The notes: a model not told the origin generated them from the sequence alone. A stretch of DNA of 64,000 nt from Nostoc sp. PCC 7524 (GCF_000316645.1 NC_019684.1:4059501-4123500), one strand, 5' to 3'; positions 26,116-35,950 are shown, counted from the stretch's first letter. Program-made: numbers and translations.

Positions 26116-27789
26116 ATGAACAATATTTTAAAGGTGAAAAATTTTAGCCATTATGTTTTTTTATTGGGAGCGATCGCACTCGGTGCTATTTTGCGTTTTT
26201 GGCATTTAGATTTAAAGTCTCTATGGATGGATGAGGTGATTACTGCCATATTCAGTTTAGGTAAAAATTATCAGGATTTGCCTTTGGATGTGGTTTTTCC
26301 CCTGAACCGGATACAGGAAATTTTTACTTTTAAGTCTGGGGTTAGCTGCTCAGAAATTGCTCATAACATTGCTACTCAATCTACTCATCCACCGTTATTT
26401 TTTTGTGGAATGTATCGTTGGTTGGGGTGGCTGACTCCTTTAGGAAACGATTGGGTGACAAAATTGCGATCGCTACCGGCTTTATTTGGTGTGGGTGCGA
26501 TCGCAGCTATTTATGGTGTCAATCGGATCGCCTTTTCACGAACATCAGGAATTGTCGCTGCATTCCTCATGGCTGTATCCCCCTTTGCTGTATACCTTTC
26601 TCAAGAAGCACGACACTATACCTTACCCATGTTCCTGATAACTTTATCATTGCTGGGACTCATGCAAATTCAGCAAGATATTGTTCAAGGCAGGATGAGA
26701 TTTTGGGTTTGGCTATTCTGGGGAGTTATTAATATTTTTGGTTTGTACGTCCACTATTTTTTTATTCTGGCTTGGATTGCGGAAATTGCTACTTTACTGA
26801 TAGTCACTTATAGGGGAGAATTTCAGCAAGTAAGTAAGCATAAAATTTTGCTAGCTTTAACTATCTCTACTGGTAGTGTGATTATTGGTTTTCTACCTTG
26901 GATACTGGTAACTTTTAGTCATGCTCAACGTTCAGAAACTCACTGGCTACCTTCCCCAATGATCATTGCACCTTTTTATCAAACTCTAATTAATTGGATG
27001 TTGATGATCATAGCTTTACCTGTAGAAAATCAATCATTAATAATTACCATATTCTGTGGATTATTAATGTTAACCTTTGCTATTTGGGCTGGGTTAATAA
27101 TCTTTCAAGGTTTAAAGCAATTGTGGTTACAAGATACAACCCATTTAGCTACATTCACACTAATAAGCTTTACAGGTTTTATATTATTACAGTGCTTTGG
27201 TATTGCTTATTTATTTGGTGAAGATATTACTGCAATTCCCCGTTATAGCTTTGTCTACTATCCTAGCTTCTGCACTCTTTTAGCAGCCAGCATAGTTAAA
27301 AGTAAAAAACTACAAAGTCAAAGGAAGAAGATAATTACAATTTTTATATTTGTGGGTTTATTAAGTAGTATCTTCGTTGTATTTAATTTAATATTTCAAA
27401 AGCCATTTCAACCTGAAAGAGTGGCTCAAAATATGAATCAAAAACCTTCTATTTCTCTCATGTTAGTGGTGACATATGAAAATTATCAAGATGTAGCTTT
27501 AGGACTGAGTTTTGCTTTGGCGTTAGAACAAATCAGAAGTCAAACATCTGAGTTTGATAGTTTTGCTGCTTTACAGAGATATCCTAGTTTATCTGCTGTT
27601 TGGGAAAAACTTTCACAACTATCCATATCAGTAACATCCCCGCTCAATTTATGGATAGTTGGCCCAGGTATGCGGCGACGGGATTATCCTCAACAGTTGA
27701 CGCTATCTGAGCAAAGAACTTGCACAATTGATCCTAAACAACACTACCGCATCGGTATTCCTTATCAGCTTTACCGATGTGGTAAGTAG
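26116..27789 (+). CDS. GT39/ArnT-like membrane glycosyltransferase
   Basis: 557 residues with about 11-12 membrane segments. The first loop holds SLWMDEVITAIFSLG (about 36-50). The M-D-E motif is the acidic site used by lipid-phosphate-sugar glycosyltransferases of the GT39/GT83/PMT clan. AVSPFAVYLSQEARHYTLP (about 154-172) is a second conserved block. A soluble C-terminal domain follows (about 440-557). It probably transfers a sugar from a polyprenyl phosphate donor outside the cytoplasmic membrane; the acceptor is unknown. Confidence 0.85.
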   Translation: MNNILKVKNFSHYVFLLGAIALGAILRFWHLDLKSLWMDEVITAIFSLGKNYQDLPLDVVFPLNRIQEIFTFKSGVSCSEIAHNIATQSTHPPLFFCGMYRWLGWLTPLGNDWVTKLRSLPALFGVGAIAAIYGVNRIAFSRTSGIVAAFLMAVSPFAVYLSQEARHYTLPMFLITLSLLGLMQIQQDIVQGRMRFWVWLFWGVINIFGLYVHYFFILAWIAEIATLLIVTYRGEFQQVSKHKILLALTISTGSVIIGFLPWILVTFSHAQRSETHWLPSPMIIAPFYQTLINWMLMIIALPVENQSLIITIFCGLLMLTFAIWAGLIIFQGLKQLWLQDTTHLATFTLISFTGFILLQCFGIAYLFGEDITAIPRYSFVYYPSFCTLLAASIVKSKKLQSQRKKIITIFIFVGLLSSIFVVFNLIFQKPFQPERVAQNMNQKPSISLMLVVTYENYQDVALGLSFALALEQIRSQTSEFDSFAALQRYPSLSAVWEKLSQLSISVTSPLNLWIVGPGMRRRDYPQQLTLSEQRTCTIDPKQHYRIGIPYQLYRCGK

Positions 27790-27897
27790 TTGGGGATTGG
27801 GGACTGGGGACTGGGTAAAAGTTCTTCTCCTCTGCTCCCCTGCTCCCCTGCTCCTTCCTACTCCCTACTCCCTACTCCCAATTCCCTACTCCCTACT
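27787..27897. repeat. GGGGACT and CTACTCC tandem repeats
   Basis: TTGGGGATTGGGGACTGGGG is followed by GCTCCCCT units and then repeated CTACTCC units up to 27897. They fill the gap between convergent genes. Confidence 0.8.
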
Positions 27898-27902
27898 TAT
27901 AT

Positions 27903-28988
27903 TTATTCATCAATTTGCCAGGAATCTTTAGTTACTTCTTCATCCAAGATTCTGCGAGGGCGAACGATGATAATTACTTTTCCTAAGATGGCAAATTCTG
28001 GTTCTGTTTCAAACCACTGAAAATCTAATTCGCCACTGTTATCAATCACAAAGTAACTAAAGTCATTCCATTGACGCTGGGAACGATCTACAACCACTAA
28101 TACAGGCCCTGGTTGGGTTTGGGACTGGCTAGGGAAGCGATCGCTAGTTGCTAAAATCACTACTGGATCTTCTGCACTCAACAGCACTTGCCAACCTGGT
28201 AAGGCTACCCAAGCTTGATCTCCAGCAAATTTTACGATCCGGAATGGTTCAATCTCTTCTATCAGAGGAACTGCTTGTAGTTCTTGTGGTTTTAAAGGTA
28301 ACTCACCCACTACAGGTACAATCCGGGGTAATTCTTCTTCGGAATCGCAACGAAAAAAGGGAGGAATGGGAGCCGGACGCTGGGAAACAACGGTAAAATC
28401 AGTCAGCAACTGTTCGATTTGTTTCCTAGCTGTTTGTGTATGGGCAAAGCGTAAACCCTTAGCAATTAAACGCGATCGCTCTTGCAAATCAGTGTTTTGC
28501 CGTGCTAATTTCCACGCTTGATAAGCGACGGCATCCCCAGGATGGTTAGAAAATCCTTCTGGTAAAGTGCGGAAGCGAGAAAAATCTTTCACAGCTTTGG
28601 CGACTTCTCGCGCCTCATCAACATCGAGTTTATGTTGGTAAGTCAACTCAGCCGCCGCCGCCCGTTCTTCTTGGGTGAGTAATCGCAATTCATATAAAAC
28701 ATCGCTACCACGCATAGCATAATGCGATCGCGTAGCTGCCGATGCACCAGATTTTTCTAGAGAACTATACACTTGTGCGCCAACAATCACCTGATTTTGT
28801 TGAATTGGCTCAAATCCAGTGGCTTCAAAAATTTCTTGGGGGTTGTAACCGTTTTTTTGCAAAGCAGCGATCGCTAATCCCCATTCCACCCAATTACCTT
28901 GTTTTTGTCTTAGCTTGAGTAGTAACTCTTGTGCTGAATCATTAGCAGCATTCTCAGAATTGGGTGCGTTGGGTGGTAGGTCAGTCAT
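27903..28988 (-). CDS. raf1: RuBisCO accumulation factor 1 (Raf1)
   Basis: 361 residues, the expected size. Raf1 is a dimeric cytosolic chaperone that binds Rubisco large-subunit dimers and helps L8 core assembly before RbcS replaces it. The N-terminal alpha domain covers about 15-200 (GNWVEWGLAIAALQKNGY, EIFEATGFEPIQQNQV, SHYAMRGSDVLYELRLL). The C-terminal beta domain covers about 215-360 (PRIVPVVGELPLKP, VKFAGDQAWVALPGWQVLL). A proline-rich flexible linker lies between them. The gene is restricted to oxygenic phototrophs, which supports the cyanobacterial assignment. rbc genes are not in the window. Confidence 0.95.
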   Translation of the reverse strand: MTDLPPNAPNSENAANDSAQELLLKLRQKQGNWVEWGLAIAALQKNGYNPQEIFEATGFEPIQQNQVIVGAQVYSSLEKSGASAATRSHYAMRGSDVLYELRLLTQEERAAAAELTYQHKLDVDEAREVAKAVKDFSRFRTLPEGFSNHPGDAVAYQAWKLARQNTDLQERSRLIAKGLRFAHTQTARKQIEQLLTDFTVVSQRPAPIPPFFRCDSEEELPRIVPVVGELPLKPQELQAVPLIEEIEPFRIVKFAGDQAWVALPGWQVLLSAEDPVVILATSDRFPSQSQTQPGPVLVVVDRSQRQWNDFSYFVIDNSGELDFQWFETEPEFAILGKVIIIVRPRRILDEEVTKDSWQIDE

Positions 28989-29056
28989 AATCTAAAATGT
29001 AAGCTTCTACTTGAGAGGCTAATTGATACCGCATTGGCAAATATTATTGTAATCTT

Positions 29057-29191
29057 TTACCGCTCAATATCTCTACACTCTAGCGCCATAGAAAATTTTG
29101 CATTATCACTATGACTCATTAAACCAGCAGTAATCATATCAGTACATTCCCGCAAGGCTTGATAGCCATAATCTACTAAGCTGGTTAGCAA
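29057..29191 (-). CDS. Small cysteine-containing ORF or gene fragment (doubtful)
   Basis: A 44-codon frame with a TTG start reads LVDYGYQALRECTDMITAG, then MSHSDNAKFSMALECRDIER, and stops. The codons look natural, and the C-x(n)-C pattern recalls the start of four-helix-bundle copper proteins (DUF326), which are about twice as long. An in-frame stop lies just upstream, so it is either a short gene or a truncated remnant. No ribosome site was seen. Confidence 0.25.
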   Translation of the reverse strand: MLTSLVDYGYQALRECTDMITAGLMSHSDNAKFSMALECRDIER

Positions 29192-29219
29192 TATAAATAA
29201 TTCTTACAAGCAATATCTT

Positions 29220-30176
29220 ATGGCTGACACCATTTCCGACATCCAGATGACTCACCGTCCAATGGCAACTCTAGAAAGACCAAAAAAACTCAAAATATTG
29301 GTAGTTGACGATGAGCCAGATAATCTTGACTTGCTTTATCGGACTTTTCGCCGAGATTTTAATGTCCTCAAAGCTGATAGTGGCATCAATGCCTTAGAAG
29401 TCTTAGCAGTAGAAGGGGAAGTAGCGGTAATTATTTCCGATCAACGGATGCCAGAAATGAAAGGTACGGAATTTCTCAGTAAGACTGTACCCCAGTTCCC
29501 CGACACGGTGAGAATAATTCTGACAGGATTTACTGACATAGAAGACTTAGTAGAAGCCATTAACGCCGGGCAAGTCTATAAATATATTACTAAGCCTTGG
29601 GACCCTGGTGAACTCAAGGCAGTTGTGCAGCGTGCAGCCGAAACCTATGACTTACTCAAGCAGAGAACCGAGGAACTACGCCGCGCCAATGCTCAAATGT
29701 CCCTACTGACTGTTTTGGTACAGGTAACTCAAGCATCCCAAAGTTTAGAAGCAACCCTCACACCAATCGCCACAGCATTTAATGACAGTTTTGCAGCTGA
29801 CACTTGTATTTTGCAGCTAGTTGAGGGTAAGGCACTGACTGCAACACAAGGGTTTTACTGTAGTGAAGGTACTGTCCAAAATTGGTTAGAGCAAGATCCA
29901 CTGACACAGGAAGCGATCGCCACCGGTCAAATTCAAGTTTCCCTAAATATCCCCAAAGACGCTAAATTTGCTAATGTGGCTCATTACCAACACAGTGGTA
30001 TTCAAGCTCATTTAGTTATACCAGTTACCTACCGTGAGCAGATGTTAGGAGTGTTGTCCCTGCAATGGAAACAATCAATCTCCTTACGAGAAGATGAATT
30101 AAACCTGATTCACTTATCAGCACAACTGGTAGCGATCGCCTTAGCTAGTAGTCTCTGTCTTGAAACAAAAGTTTAG
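29220..30176 (+). CDS. Response regulator with REC and GAF domains
   Basis: 318 residues. The receiver domain (about 23-140) has the acidic pair D30/D31, the phosphoacceptor D74 in IISDQRMPEMKG, T102 in ILTGFTD and K125 in YITKPWDPGEL. A helical linker (QRTEELRRANAQMSLL) leads to a GAF domain (about 165-312). There is no HTH, cyclase or kinase output, so it probably works through protein contacts or GAF ligand sensing. The GAF cysteine needed for bilin binding is not obvious. It lies 67 bp before menG on the same strand. Confidence 0.92.
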   Translation: MADTISDIQMTHRPMATLERPKKLKILVVDDEPDNLDLLYRTFRRDFNVLKADSGINALEVLAVEGEVAVIISDQRMPEMKGTEFLSKTVPQFPDTVRIILTGFTDIEDLVEAINAGQVYKYITKPWDPGELKAVVQRAAETYDLLKQRTEELRRANAQMSLLTVLVQVTQASQSLEATLTPIATAFNDSFAADTCILQLVEGKALTATQGFYCSEGTVQNWLEQDPLTQEAIATGQIQVSLNIPKDAKFANVAHYQHSGIQAHLVIPVTYREQMLGVLSLQWKQSISLREDELNLIHLSAQLVAIALASSLCLETKV

Positions 30177-30179
30177 TTA

Positions 30180-30255
30180 ACAGTCAATAGTCAATAGTCC
30201 ACAGTCCATAGTTAAATAACTAATGACCATTGACTAATGACTAATGACTAACGAA
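30180..30255. repeat. AGTCAAT and TGACTAA tandem repeats crossing menG start
   Basis: CAGTCAATAGTCAATAGTCC is followed by TGACTAATGACTAATGACTAA. The last units contain the menG start codon and its first codons. Confidence 0.85.
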
Positions 30256-30930
30256 ATTCGTGCCATTTTTGACCGGATTGCTCCTGTGTATGATCAATTC
30301 AATGATTGGTTGAGTCTCGGACAACACCGGATATGGAAAGAAATGGCCATTAAATGGAGTGCAGCTAAACCAGGAGATACCTGCCTAGATTTATGTTGTG
30401 GTAGTGGTGATTTAGCCTTTAGTTTAGCCAGACGTGTCAAAACAGGCAAAGTTTACGGAGTGGACTTTTCCGGCAATCTGCTAGCAATGGCAAAAGAACG
30501 TTCCCAAACCCAATACCCTCAATTTGAGATTTCTTGGGTAGAAGCCGATGTGTTAAATTTGCCTTTTGATGACAATCTATTTGATGCTGCGACAATGGGC
30601 TACGGTTTAAGAAATGTTACAGATATTCGCCGTAGCCTTCAAGAATTACACCGTGTCCTTAAGCCGGATGGTAAGGCAGCCATATTAGACTTTCATCGCC
30701 CCAAAAACCAGCAATTTCGCGCTTTTCAGCAGTGGTATTTAGATCATATAGTTGTGCCTATGGCCGAGCGTATGGGGATGAAGGAAGAGTACGCTTACAT
30801 CAGCCCCAGCTTAGATCGCTTTCCTCAAGGACAAGAGCAAGTAGAATTCGCCCATCAAGCTGGTTTTGTCTCAGCCACCCACTACCCCATTGCGAACGGT
30901 ATGATGGGAATATTGGTAGTTAGTAAATAG
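30244..30930 (+). CDS. menG: 2-phytyl-1,4-naphthoquinone methyltransferase (MenG/UbiE)
   Basis: 228 residues of the UbiE/MenG class I SAM methyltransferase family. VYDQFNDWLSLGQHRIWK is the family-specific N-terminus. The SAM motif is CLDLCCGSGDLAFSL (about 47-61), with acidic VYGVDFSGNLLAMAK and DNLFDAATMGYGLRNVTD. In cyanobacteria it methylates demethylphylloquinone in the last step of vitamin K1 synthesis for photosystem I. The start ATG is inside a TGACTAA repeat and has no clear SD. Confidence 0.94.
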   Translation: MTNEIRAIFDRIAPVYDQFNDWLSLGQHRIWKEMAIKWSAAKPGDTCLDLCCGSGDLAFSLARRVKTGKVYGVDFSGNLLAMAKERSQTQYPQFEISWVEADVLNLPFDDNLFDAATMGYGLRNVTDIRRSLQELHRVLKPDGKAAILDFHRPKNQQFRAFQQWYLDHIVVPMAERMGMKEEYAYISPSLDRFPQGQEQVEFAHQAGFVSATHYPIANGMMGILVVSK

Positions 30931-31009
30931 GTAATTGGTAATTGGGCGTAGGGCATGGGGTATTGGAAAGAGACAAGGTAGACAAGGTAGAGGGTGAAGA
31001 TAGGGTAGA

Positions 31010-31095
31010 ATTGCTTCCTAGTCCCCAGTCCCTAATCCCTAATCCCCTGCTTCCCCAATCCCTAATCCCCTGCTTCCCAATCCCCAATCCCCACT
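31010..31095. repeat. CCCCAATCCCTAAT tandem repeats before DUF445 gene
   Basis: Two copies of a 28-nt compound unit of CCCTAATCCCCTGCTTCCC type plus CCCCAAT heptamers end about 17 nt before the GTG start of the next gene. Confidence 0.8.
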
Positions 31096-31111
31096 CTTAA
31101 CCCAAAAAACT

Positions 31112-32347
31112 GTGGATTGGTCTCATCTGTTACTGTATGTATCTCCCCCTATCTTGGGTGGAATTATTGGCTATTTCACCAATGATATAGCCATCAAAAT
31201 GCTATTTCGTCCTTACCGAGCAATTTATATTGCTGGGCGACGAGTGCCATTCACCCCTGGATTGATTCCTCGCAACCAGGAACGTTTGGCTAAGAATATT
31301 TCTGATACGATCATGGGGTCGCTACTGACACCAGATGAATTGCAAAAACTGGCACGCAGGTTATTAGAAACTGAACGGGTACAGTCAGCAATTTTGTGGT
31401 TATTGCGACTAGCTATTGATCAAATTAAAATAGACAAAAATCAGAAAAGTGCCAAAGTTGTGGCGGGGATTCTGCGCGATTTATTGGGGGAATCCTTACC
31501 GCGTCTACTGAAAGTTTTGGCGAGACAGGAAGATTTTTTAGAAGCACAAATTAACCAGATTTTTGACCAGATATTACTGGAATTACAATTAAGTGAAGAG
31601 CAATCAACACGGTTGGCTGATTGGTTTTTAGAAGTAGTTTTGCCGCCAGATGTATTACGGCAGGCAATTGTAGATTTTTTAACCGATCGCACGATTCAAA
31701 TTATTGATGAAAGCTTTCGGGAAAAAACCAGTGGTACTTATTGGGTAGTAGCTAATCTGTTTGGTTTGCGGAATACGCTTACAAGACTCAGAACTTTTTG
31801 CCTAGATGAAAAAGAAGCAACTAACGCCCGATTGCAGGAATTAATTCAAGATTTGCAGATGCGCGATCGCCTCAAGAAAATCTTGCTGAATTTATCATTG
31901 CAAAATTTACCCATTGGTACAGTCCGCCAACTGCGAAAAACCACGCGGGAAACAGTCCGCCAGTATATTCAAACCAGTGGTAGCGATTTGTTACAAGGAT
32001 TAACTGAGTCTGTCAATTGGGACAATATCGCTAAATTACTATTAAATCGTCTGAGCAATTCACCTGTAGTTCTTAATTCTTTAGAGGTTGTCAGTCAAGA
32101 ATTGGCACTAATTTTAGAGCGATATTTAGAAAAGGATTTAGAAATTATTGTAGCTCAGGTAATTCCTATTTTATCTATAGATCAGGTAATCGTTGACCGG
32201 GTAAAATCAACATCCCCGGCTGATTTGGAAGCAGCAATTGAAGGAATTGTGAAAAATGAATTACAGGCAATTGTCACCTTGGGTGGAATATTAGGGTTTA
32301 TTGTTGGTTTATTCCAAACAGGATTCTTATTTTTTACTCAACAGTAG
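31112..32347 (+). CDS. DUF445 (YheB-type) membrane-anchored protein
   Basis: 411 residues from a GTG start. An N-terminal hydrophobic segment (about 5-22) leads into the conserved [20 protein letters not shown] and [19 protein letters not shown] blocks. A long helical region (about 60-375) follows, and a second membrane segment at the C-terminus ([16 protein letters not shown]) ends the protein. This hairpin topology and the first-loop motif are those of DUF445. Its molecular function is unknown; some relatives affect envelope or sporulation. Confidence 0.92.
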   Translation: MDWSHLLLYVSPPILGGIIGYFTNDIAIKMLFRPYRAIYIAGRRVPFTPGLIPRNQERLAKNISDTIMGSLLTPDELQKLARRLLETERVQSAILWLLRLAIDQIKIDKNQKSAKVVAGILRDLLGESLPRLLKVLARQEDFLEAQINQIFDQILLELQLSEEQSTRLADWFLEVVLPPDVLRQAIVDFLTDRTIQIIDESFREKTSGTYWVVANLFGLRNTLTRLRTFCLDEKEATNARLQELIQDLQMRDRLKKILLNLSLQNLPIGTVRQLRKTTRETVRQYIQTSGSDLLQGLTESVNWDNIAKLLLNRLSNSPVVLNSLEVVSQELALILERYLEKDLEIIVAQVIPILSIDQVIVDRVKSTSPADLEAAIEGIVKNELQAIVTLGGILGFIVGLFQTGFLFFTQQ

Positions 32348-32379
32348 AAACGTTGTAATAAAACTGAGACACCACAAGG

Positions 32380-32425
32380 TTTTTAACCCAATCCCCAGTC
32401 CCCAATCCCCAATCCCCAGTCCCTC
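32380..32425. repeat. CCCCAGT/CCCCAAT short tandem repeat
   Basis: About five heptamers lie in the gap between the convergent DUF445 gene and the following minus-strand gene. Confidence 0.8.
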
Positions 32426-32431
32426 ATCCCC

Positions 32432-33916
32432 CTAATTAACCGACTGAAATCTATTTTTCATAATTGCATTAATAGCCGTGTAATTTGTTTTATAGTTGGG
32501 TAAAGTTTCTTGAGCCTGTTTATAGACAGAACTACTTTTAGGAATAGCTTCTAATAGCTTAATAGACTGCTGCCATTTATCTTTTGCTTGTTGCCAAGCT
32601 AATAAAGAAGTAGGAGAAGTTTCCATCAGGTAATTAGCTTCTGTAGCTAATTTTCCGGCTAACTCTAAGTTGCCTACAGCTTGCTTTTCAGTTGCGGCTC
32701 TTTTTTTGATGGCAAGATAATTAAGTTGATAACGAATTAGTCTTTCTTGGGCTTGTGCAGATACAGATGTTCCATCAGGAATGGTTTTTAATATTTGTAT
32801 GGCTTCCTGCCATTTAGATGCAGCTTGTTGCCAAACTGAAAGAGGATGAGGGGGATTTTGTGCGAGGAAAGAAGCTTGCATACCCAGTTTTAAAGCAGAT
32901 TTAAAATTGCTAACTGCTGTACTTTCCTTAGTAAAATTGAAACTGAATGACTGATTTTGTGGAATATTATCTTTGATTAGCCAACCACCAAAACCCAAGA
33001 CAGCTAAACTGGAAGCCATAACTAAAGTTCTACGTATAATCTTCGGTGTGTCGAAATTCTGCTTTCTTGTTTGGGTAGGATGATTAATAACTATTGTTGG
33101 AGGCTTTCTTGGCTGATGTTTTTGCTCTTTTATTTCTTCACTAAATAAATCAATTTTATTTTGATAATTTTCACAATCATTGAGAATATCAGTCAACTCT
33201 CGAAAATTATTATCACTGGATATAATTAATTCATGAGCATCATCTAACCATTCTATAGCAAAGCCAGATTGACCACAAAATGATGAGACAGCTAGTATTA
33301 TTGTTAATAGATTTTGGCTGTTTTTAATGGTATCAATGACGTAAGTAAGTCGATTTTTAACTTGTAAAACTTCCTCGCTAATATTATTTAATTTTTTTTT
33401 GAAAAACCGATTTTTACCTGCTATATTTTGTTCTAAATATTTTTTTATATCTTGAATTTTAATCAACAAACTGGGATATTTAATATTCAAATTAATTTGG
33501 TTAACTAAATTAGCATCCACTAAAATATCTGCGGCGATCGCTTGCAACAAATCACCCCATTCCAACCAGCAATTAATTTTGGATTTTAAATTAACTAAAG
33601 ATATTTCTGTTTCTGGATTGCCAAACTTTTCAGCAATTAATCTGGGGTTGCCAGTAATCGCAGGATTAACTTGTAAAATACTAGGGATTATCAATCCTGT
33701 TACCTTATGCTCATCAGGTAGCATACTGATAACAGCACTTTTACTAGCCACAAGACTTAAATTCTGGGTAATCGCTTGTTGAATCTGACGTAGTTGTTCC
33801 TGAGCATTATTGATCAGGATAACCTGCTGCATAATTTCCTGAGAATTGCCAATCGTCAGTTTGAGGTGATAAACAATTTTTGGCAGTTCATTAATCAGTG
33901 ATTCTAAGTCAGCCAT
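32432..33916 (-). CDS. Unknown single-span protein with duplicated C-terminal module
   Basis: 494 residues. Residues 1-260 are helical, leucine- and isoleucine-rich and probably cytoplasmic. One membrane segment (about 293-312) follows a basic stretch. The periplasmic C-terminus has two copies of a module: SVWQQAASKWQEAIQILKTI and LAWQQAKDKWQQSIKLLEAI, each followed by AQE-x-L-x(2)-Y and NYLAI or NYTAI. The repeat suggests a helical protein-binding domain related in style to TPRs. No catalytic motif is visible. Relatives with this repeat may occur in other cyanobacteria, but I cannot name a family. Confidence 0.8.
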   Translation of the reverse strand: MADLESLINELPKIVYHLKLTIGNSQEIMQQVILINNAQEQLRQIQQAITQNLSLVASKSAVISMLPDEHKVTGLIIPSILQVNPAITGNPRLIAEKFGNPETEISLVNLKSKINCWLEWGDLLQAIAADILVDANLVNQINLNIKYPSLLIKIQDIKKYLEQNIAGKNRFFKKKLNNISEEVLQVKNRLTYVIDTIKNSQNLLTIILAVSSFCGQSGFAIEWLDDAHELIISSDNNFRELTDILNDCENYQNKIDLFSEEIKEQKHQPRKPPTIVINHPTQTRKQNFDTPKIIRRTLVMASSLAVLGFGGWLIKDNIPQNQSFSFNFTKESTAVSNFKSALKLGMQASFLAQNPPHPLSVWQQAASKWQEAIQILKTIPDGTSVSAQAQERLIRYQLNYLAIKKRAATEKQAVGNLELAGKLATEANYLMETSPTSLLAWQQAKDKWQQSIKLLEAIPKSSSVYKQAQETLPNYKTNYTAINAIMKNRFQSVN

Positions 33917-34255
33917 AAATATCCCTTGGGGATTAGTTGCAAGTAGATGTAATTAGCCAGAGGTTAGGGGCTAGAGAGATTGAGTAATTAAACTTGAGTT
34001 TTATAATCAAAATGGCTTGACAAAACCAAAAACCCCTTATTTGTAGACATTCTGCCCGTATAAGTCTAAAAAATCACAGCAAAGAGATCATAAATCCCAT
34101 CAACAACAGATTTATAGTTCCCGGAAACTTTGCTAAAGTAACAAGCTCTCCCTCCCCTGCTCCCCCTGCTACCCCTCGCGATTGTATATTTTTTTAGTTG
34201 GAAGTCCCCTAGTCCCCCATCCCCAATTGCCCCTTATGCCCAAACCCCAAACCTT
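33917..34255. other. Intergenic region, nothing beyond C-rich repeats
   Basis: 339 bp. CTCCCTCCCCTGCTCCCCC and CCCCTAGTCCCC-type runs (34148-34225) lie near the amidase gene. I see no gene, RNA or clear operator. Confidence 0.4.
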
Positions 34256-35653
34256 ATGAATGAAACTGATTTAGCTTTTACCCCAGCATTAGAGTTAGCG
34301 CAATTGATTCGCCGCCGGGAAATATCACCGTTAGAGTTGGTTGAAATATATTTAAATCGGATTCAGCAATTGAATCCGCAATTGGGCAGTTATTTTACAG
34401 TTACAGCAGATTTGGCGATCGCTGATGCTACAGCCAAAACAGAATTACTCACAACGGCTGCTGAACTACCAGCATTTTTTGGTGTACCAATTTCTATTAA
34501 AGACCTCAATGCTGTAGCCGGTGTACCTTGTACCTATGGCAGTCCAGCATTACTGGACAATATCCCAGAATTTGATGATGGAGTTGTCACACGTATAAAA
34601 CAAGCTGGATTTATTATCCTCGGAAAAACAGCTACTTCCGAACTAGGTTCATTTCCTTACACTGAACCTACAGGATTTCCCCCTGCCAGAAATCCCTGGA
34701 ATTTAGAATATACCCCTGGTGGTTCCAGTGGTGGGGCAGCCGCCGCAGTCGCCGCCGGATTATGTGCGATCGCCCAAGGTTCTGACGGTGGTGGTTCAAT
34801 TCGAGGTCCTGCTGCTTGTTGCGGGTTGGTGGGGATTAAGCCAGCACGAGGTAGAGTCAGTAAAGCACCCGTAGGCGATCGCCTCGCAGGACTTGGTGTC
34901 AATGGCCCTATTGCCCGTACGGTTGCTGATGCGGCTGCTATGTTAGATAGTATTTCTGGCTACATCACAGGTGATCCTTACTGGCTACCCGATCCAGAAC
35001 CATCATTTTTAACGGCTGCACAAACCCCTCCAGGGAGTTTGCGAATTGCCTTTGCTACGGATATTCCGCCCTTGGGTGCAGCAGACGCTAACTGTCAACA
35101 GGCTGTGTTACATACCGTTAAATTATTAGCAGAATTAGGTCATCAAGTTGAAGAAAAAAGTCTTGATTTTAGTGCGTTAGTCGAACCGTTTCAAATTGTT
35201 TGGCAATCTGGAATTGCAGCTGCTGGTATACCACCAGAGGTATTACAGCCTGTAAACCGTTGGCTATTGTCACGGGTTGGAACTGTGGGCGAATACATCC
35301 AAGCAGTTTATAAAATGCAGATAGTTGCTCGGCAAATTGTGGCATTTTTTGATACCGTGGATGTGGTGATATTGCCCGTGTACTTACACTCACCTATTCG
35401 TGTGGGGGAATGGGCTAATTTAAGTCCTGAAGATACATTCCAACAAATTGTTAACTGGGTTGCCCCTTGTCCTCCAGCCAACGCTACTGGACAACCTGCG
35501 ATCGCTTTACCTGTAGGTTTTGATAGTAATGGTTTACCCATGAGTGTGCAGCTAATTGGCAAACCTGCGGCGGAAGCCACCATTATCAGCCTAGCTGCCC
35601 AACTAGAAGCTGCTAATCCCTGGATTCATCACCGTCCAGGTTTGGTAGTCTAG
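34256..35653 (+). CDS. Amidase-signature-family amidase
   Basis: 465 residues with the complete Ser-cisSer-Lys triad: K82 in VPISIKDLNAVAG, S157 in YTPGGSSGGAAAA and S181 in QGSDGGGSIRGPAACCG. The C-terminal block NATGQPAIALPVGFDSNGLP is also typical. It hydrolyses carboxamides in the cytoplasm. GatA, the glutamyl-tRNA amidotransferase subunit, belongs to the same family; this protein is somewhat short and has GDRLAGLGVNGPIARTVAD, closer to free amidases. No gatB or gatC is nearby. Substrate unknown. Confidence 0.9.
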   Translation: MNETDLAFTPALELAQLIRRREISPLELVEIYLNRIQQLNPQLGSYFTVTADLAIADATAKTELLTTAAELPAFFGVPISIKDLNAVAGVPCTYGSPALLDNIPEFDDGVVTRIKQAGFIILGKTATSELGSFPYTEPTGFPPARNPWNLEYTPGGSSGGAAAAVAAGLCAIAQGSDGGGSIRGPAACCGLVGIKPARGRVSKAPVGDRLAGLGVNGPIARTVADAAAMLDSISGYITGDPYWLPDPEPSFLTAAQTPPGSLRIAFATDIPPLGAADANCQQAVLHTVKLLAELGHQVEEKSLDFSALVEPFQIVWQSGIAAAGIPPEVLQPVNRWLLSRVGTVGEYIQAVYKMQIVARQIVAFFDTVDVVILPVYLHSPIRVGEWANLSPEDTFQQIVNWVAPCPPANATGQPAIALPVGFDSNGLPMSVQLIGKPAAEATIISLAAQLEAANPWIHHRPGLVV

Positions 35654-35950
35654 AGAGACAAGGGAGACAAGGGAGAAGTGTTTACCCAATCCCCAATCCC
35701 TACTCCCTACTCTGTAAGTTTGCAACCTTATTCTCCAGTGCAAGGTTACGGGAAAGGGGAGATTATTTTTCATGAAGGCGTTAATCTGTCAAATTTTATA
35801 CTTTTGTTAGTGACATAATTCAAGTCACCAAAGTAGCAACTACAAGTAAAGAAACTATTGTGCGGTATTTAAATTATTGATAGTCAAAAATCAGAAGCGA
35901 TCGCATCTGGTGCAGTATCCTCTGAACATATTTAAGACCTACGAAATCCT
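35654..35950. other. Intergenic region
   Basis: About 300 bp. GAGACAAGGGAGACAAGGGAG and CCCCAATCCCTACTCCCTAC repeat runs follow the amidase stop. The remainder is AT-rich with one HIP1 site. No gene seen. Confidence 0.35.
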
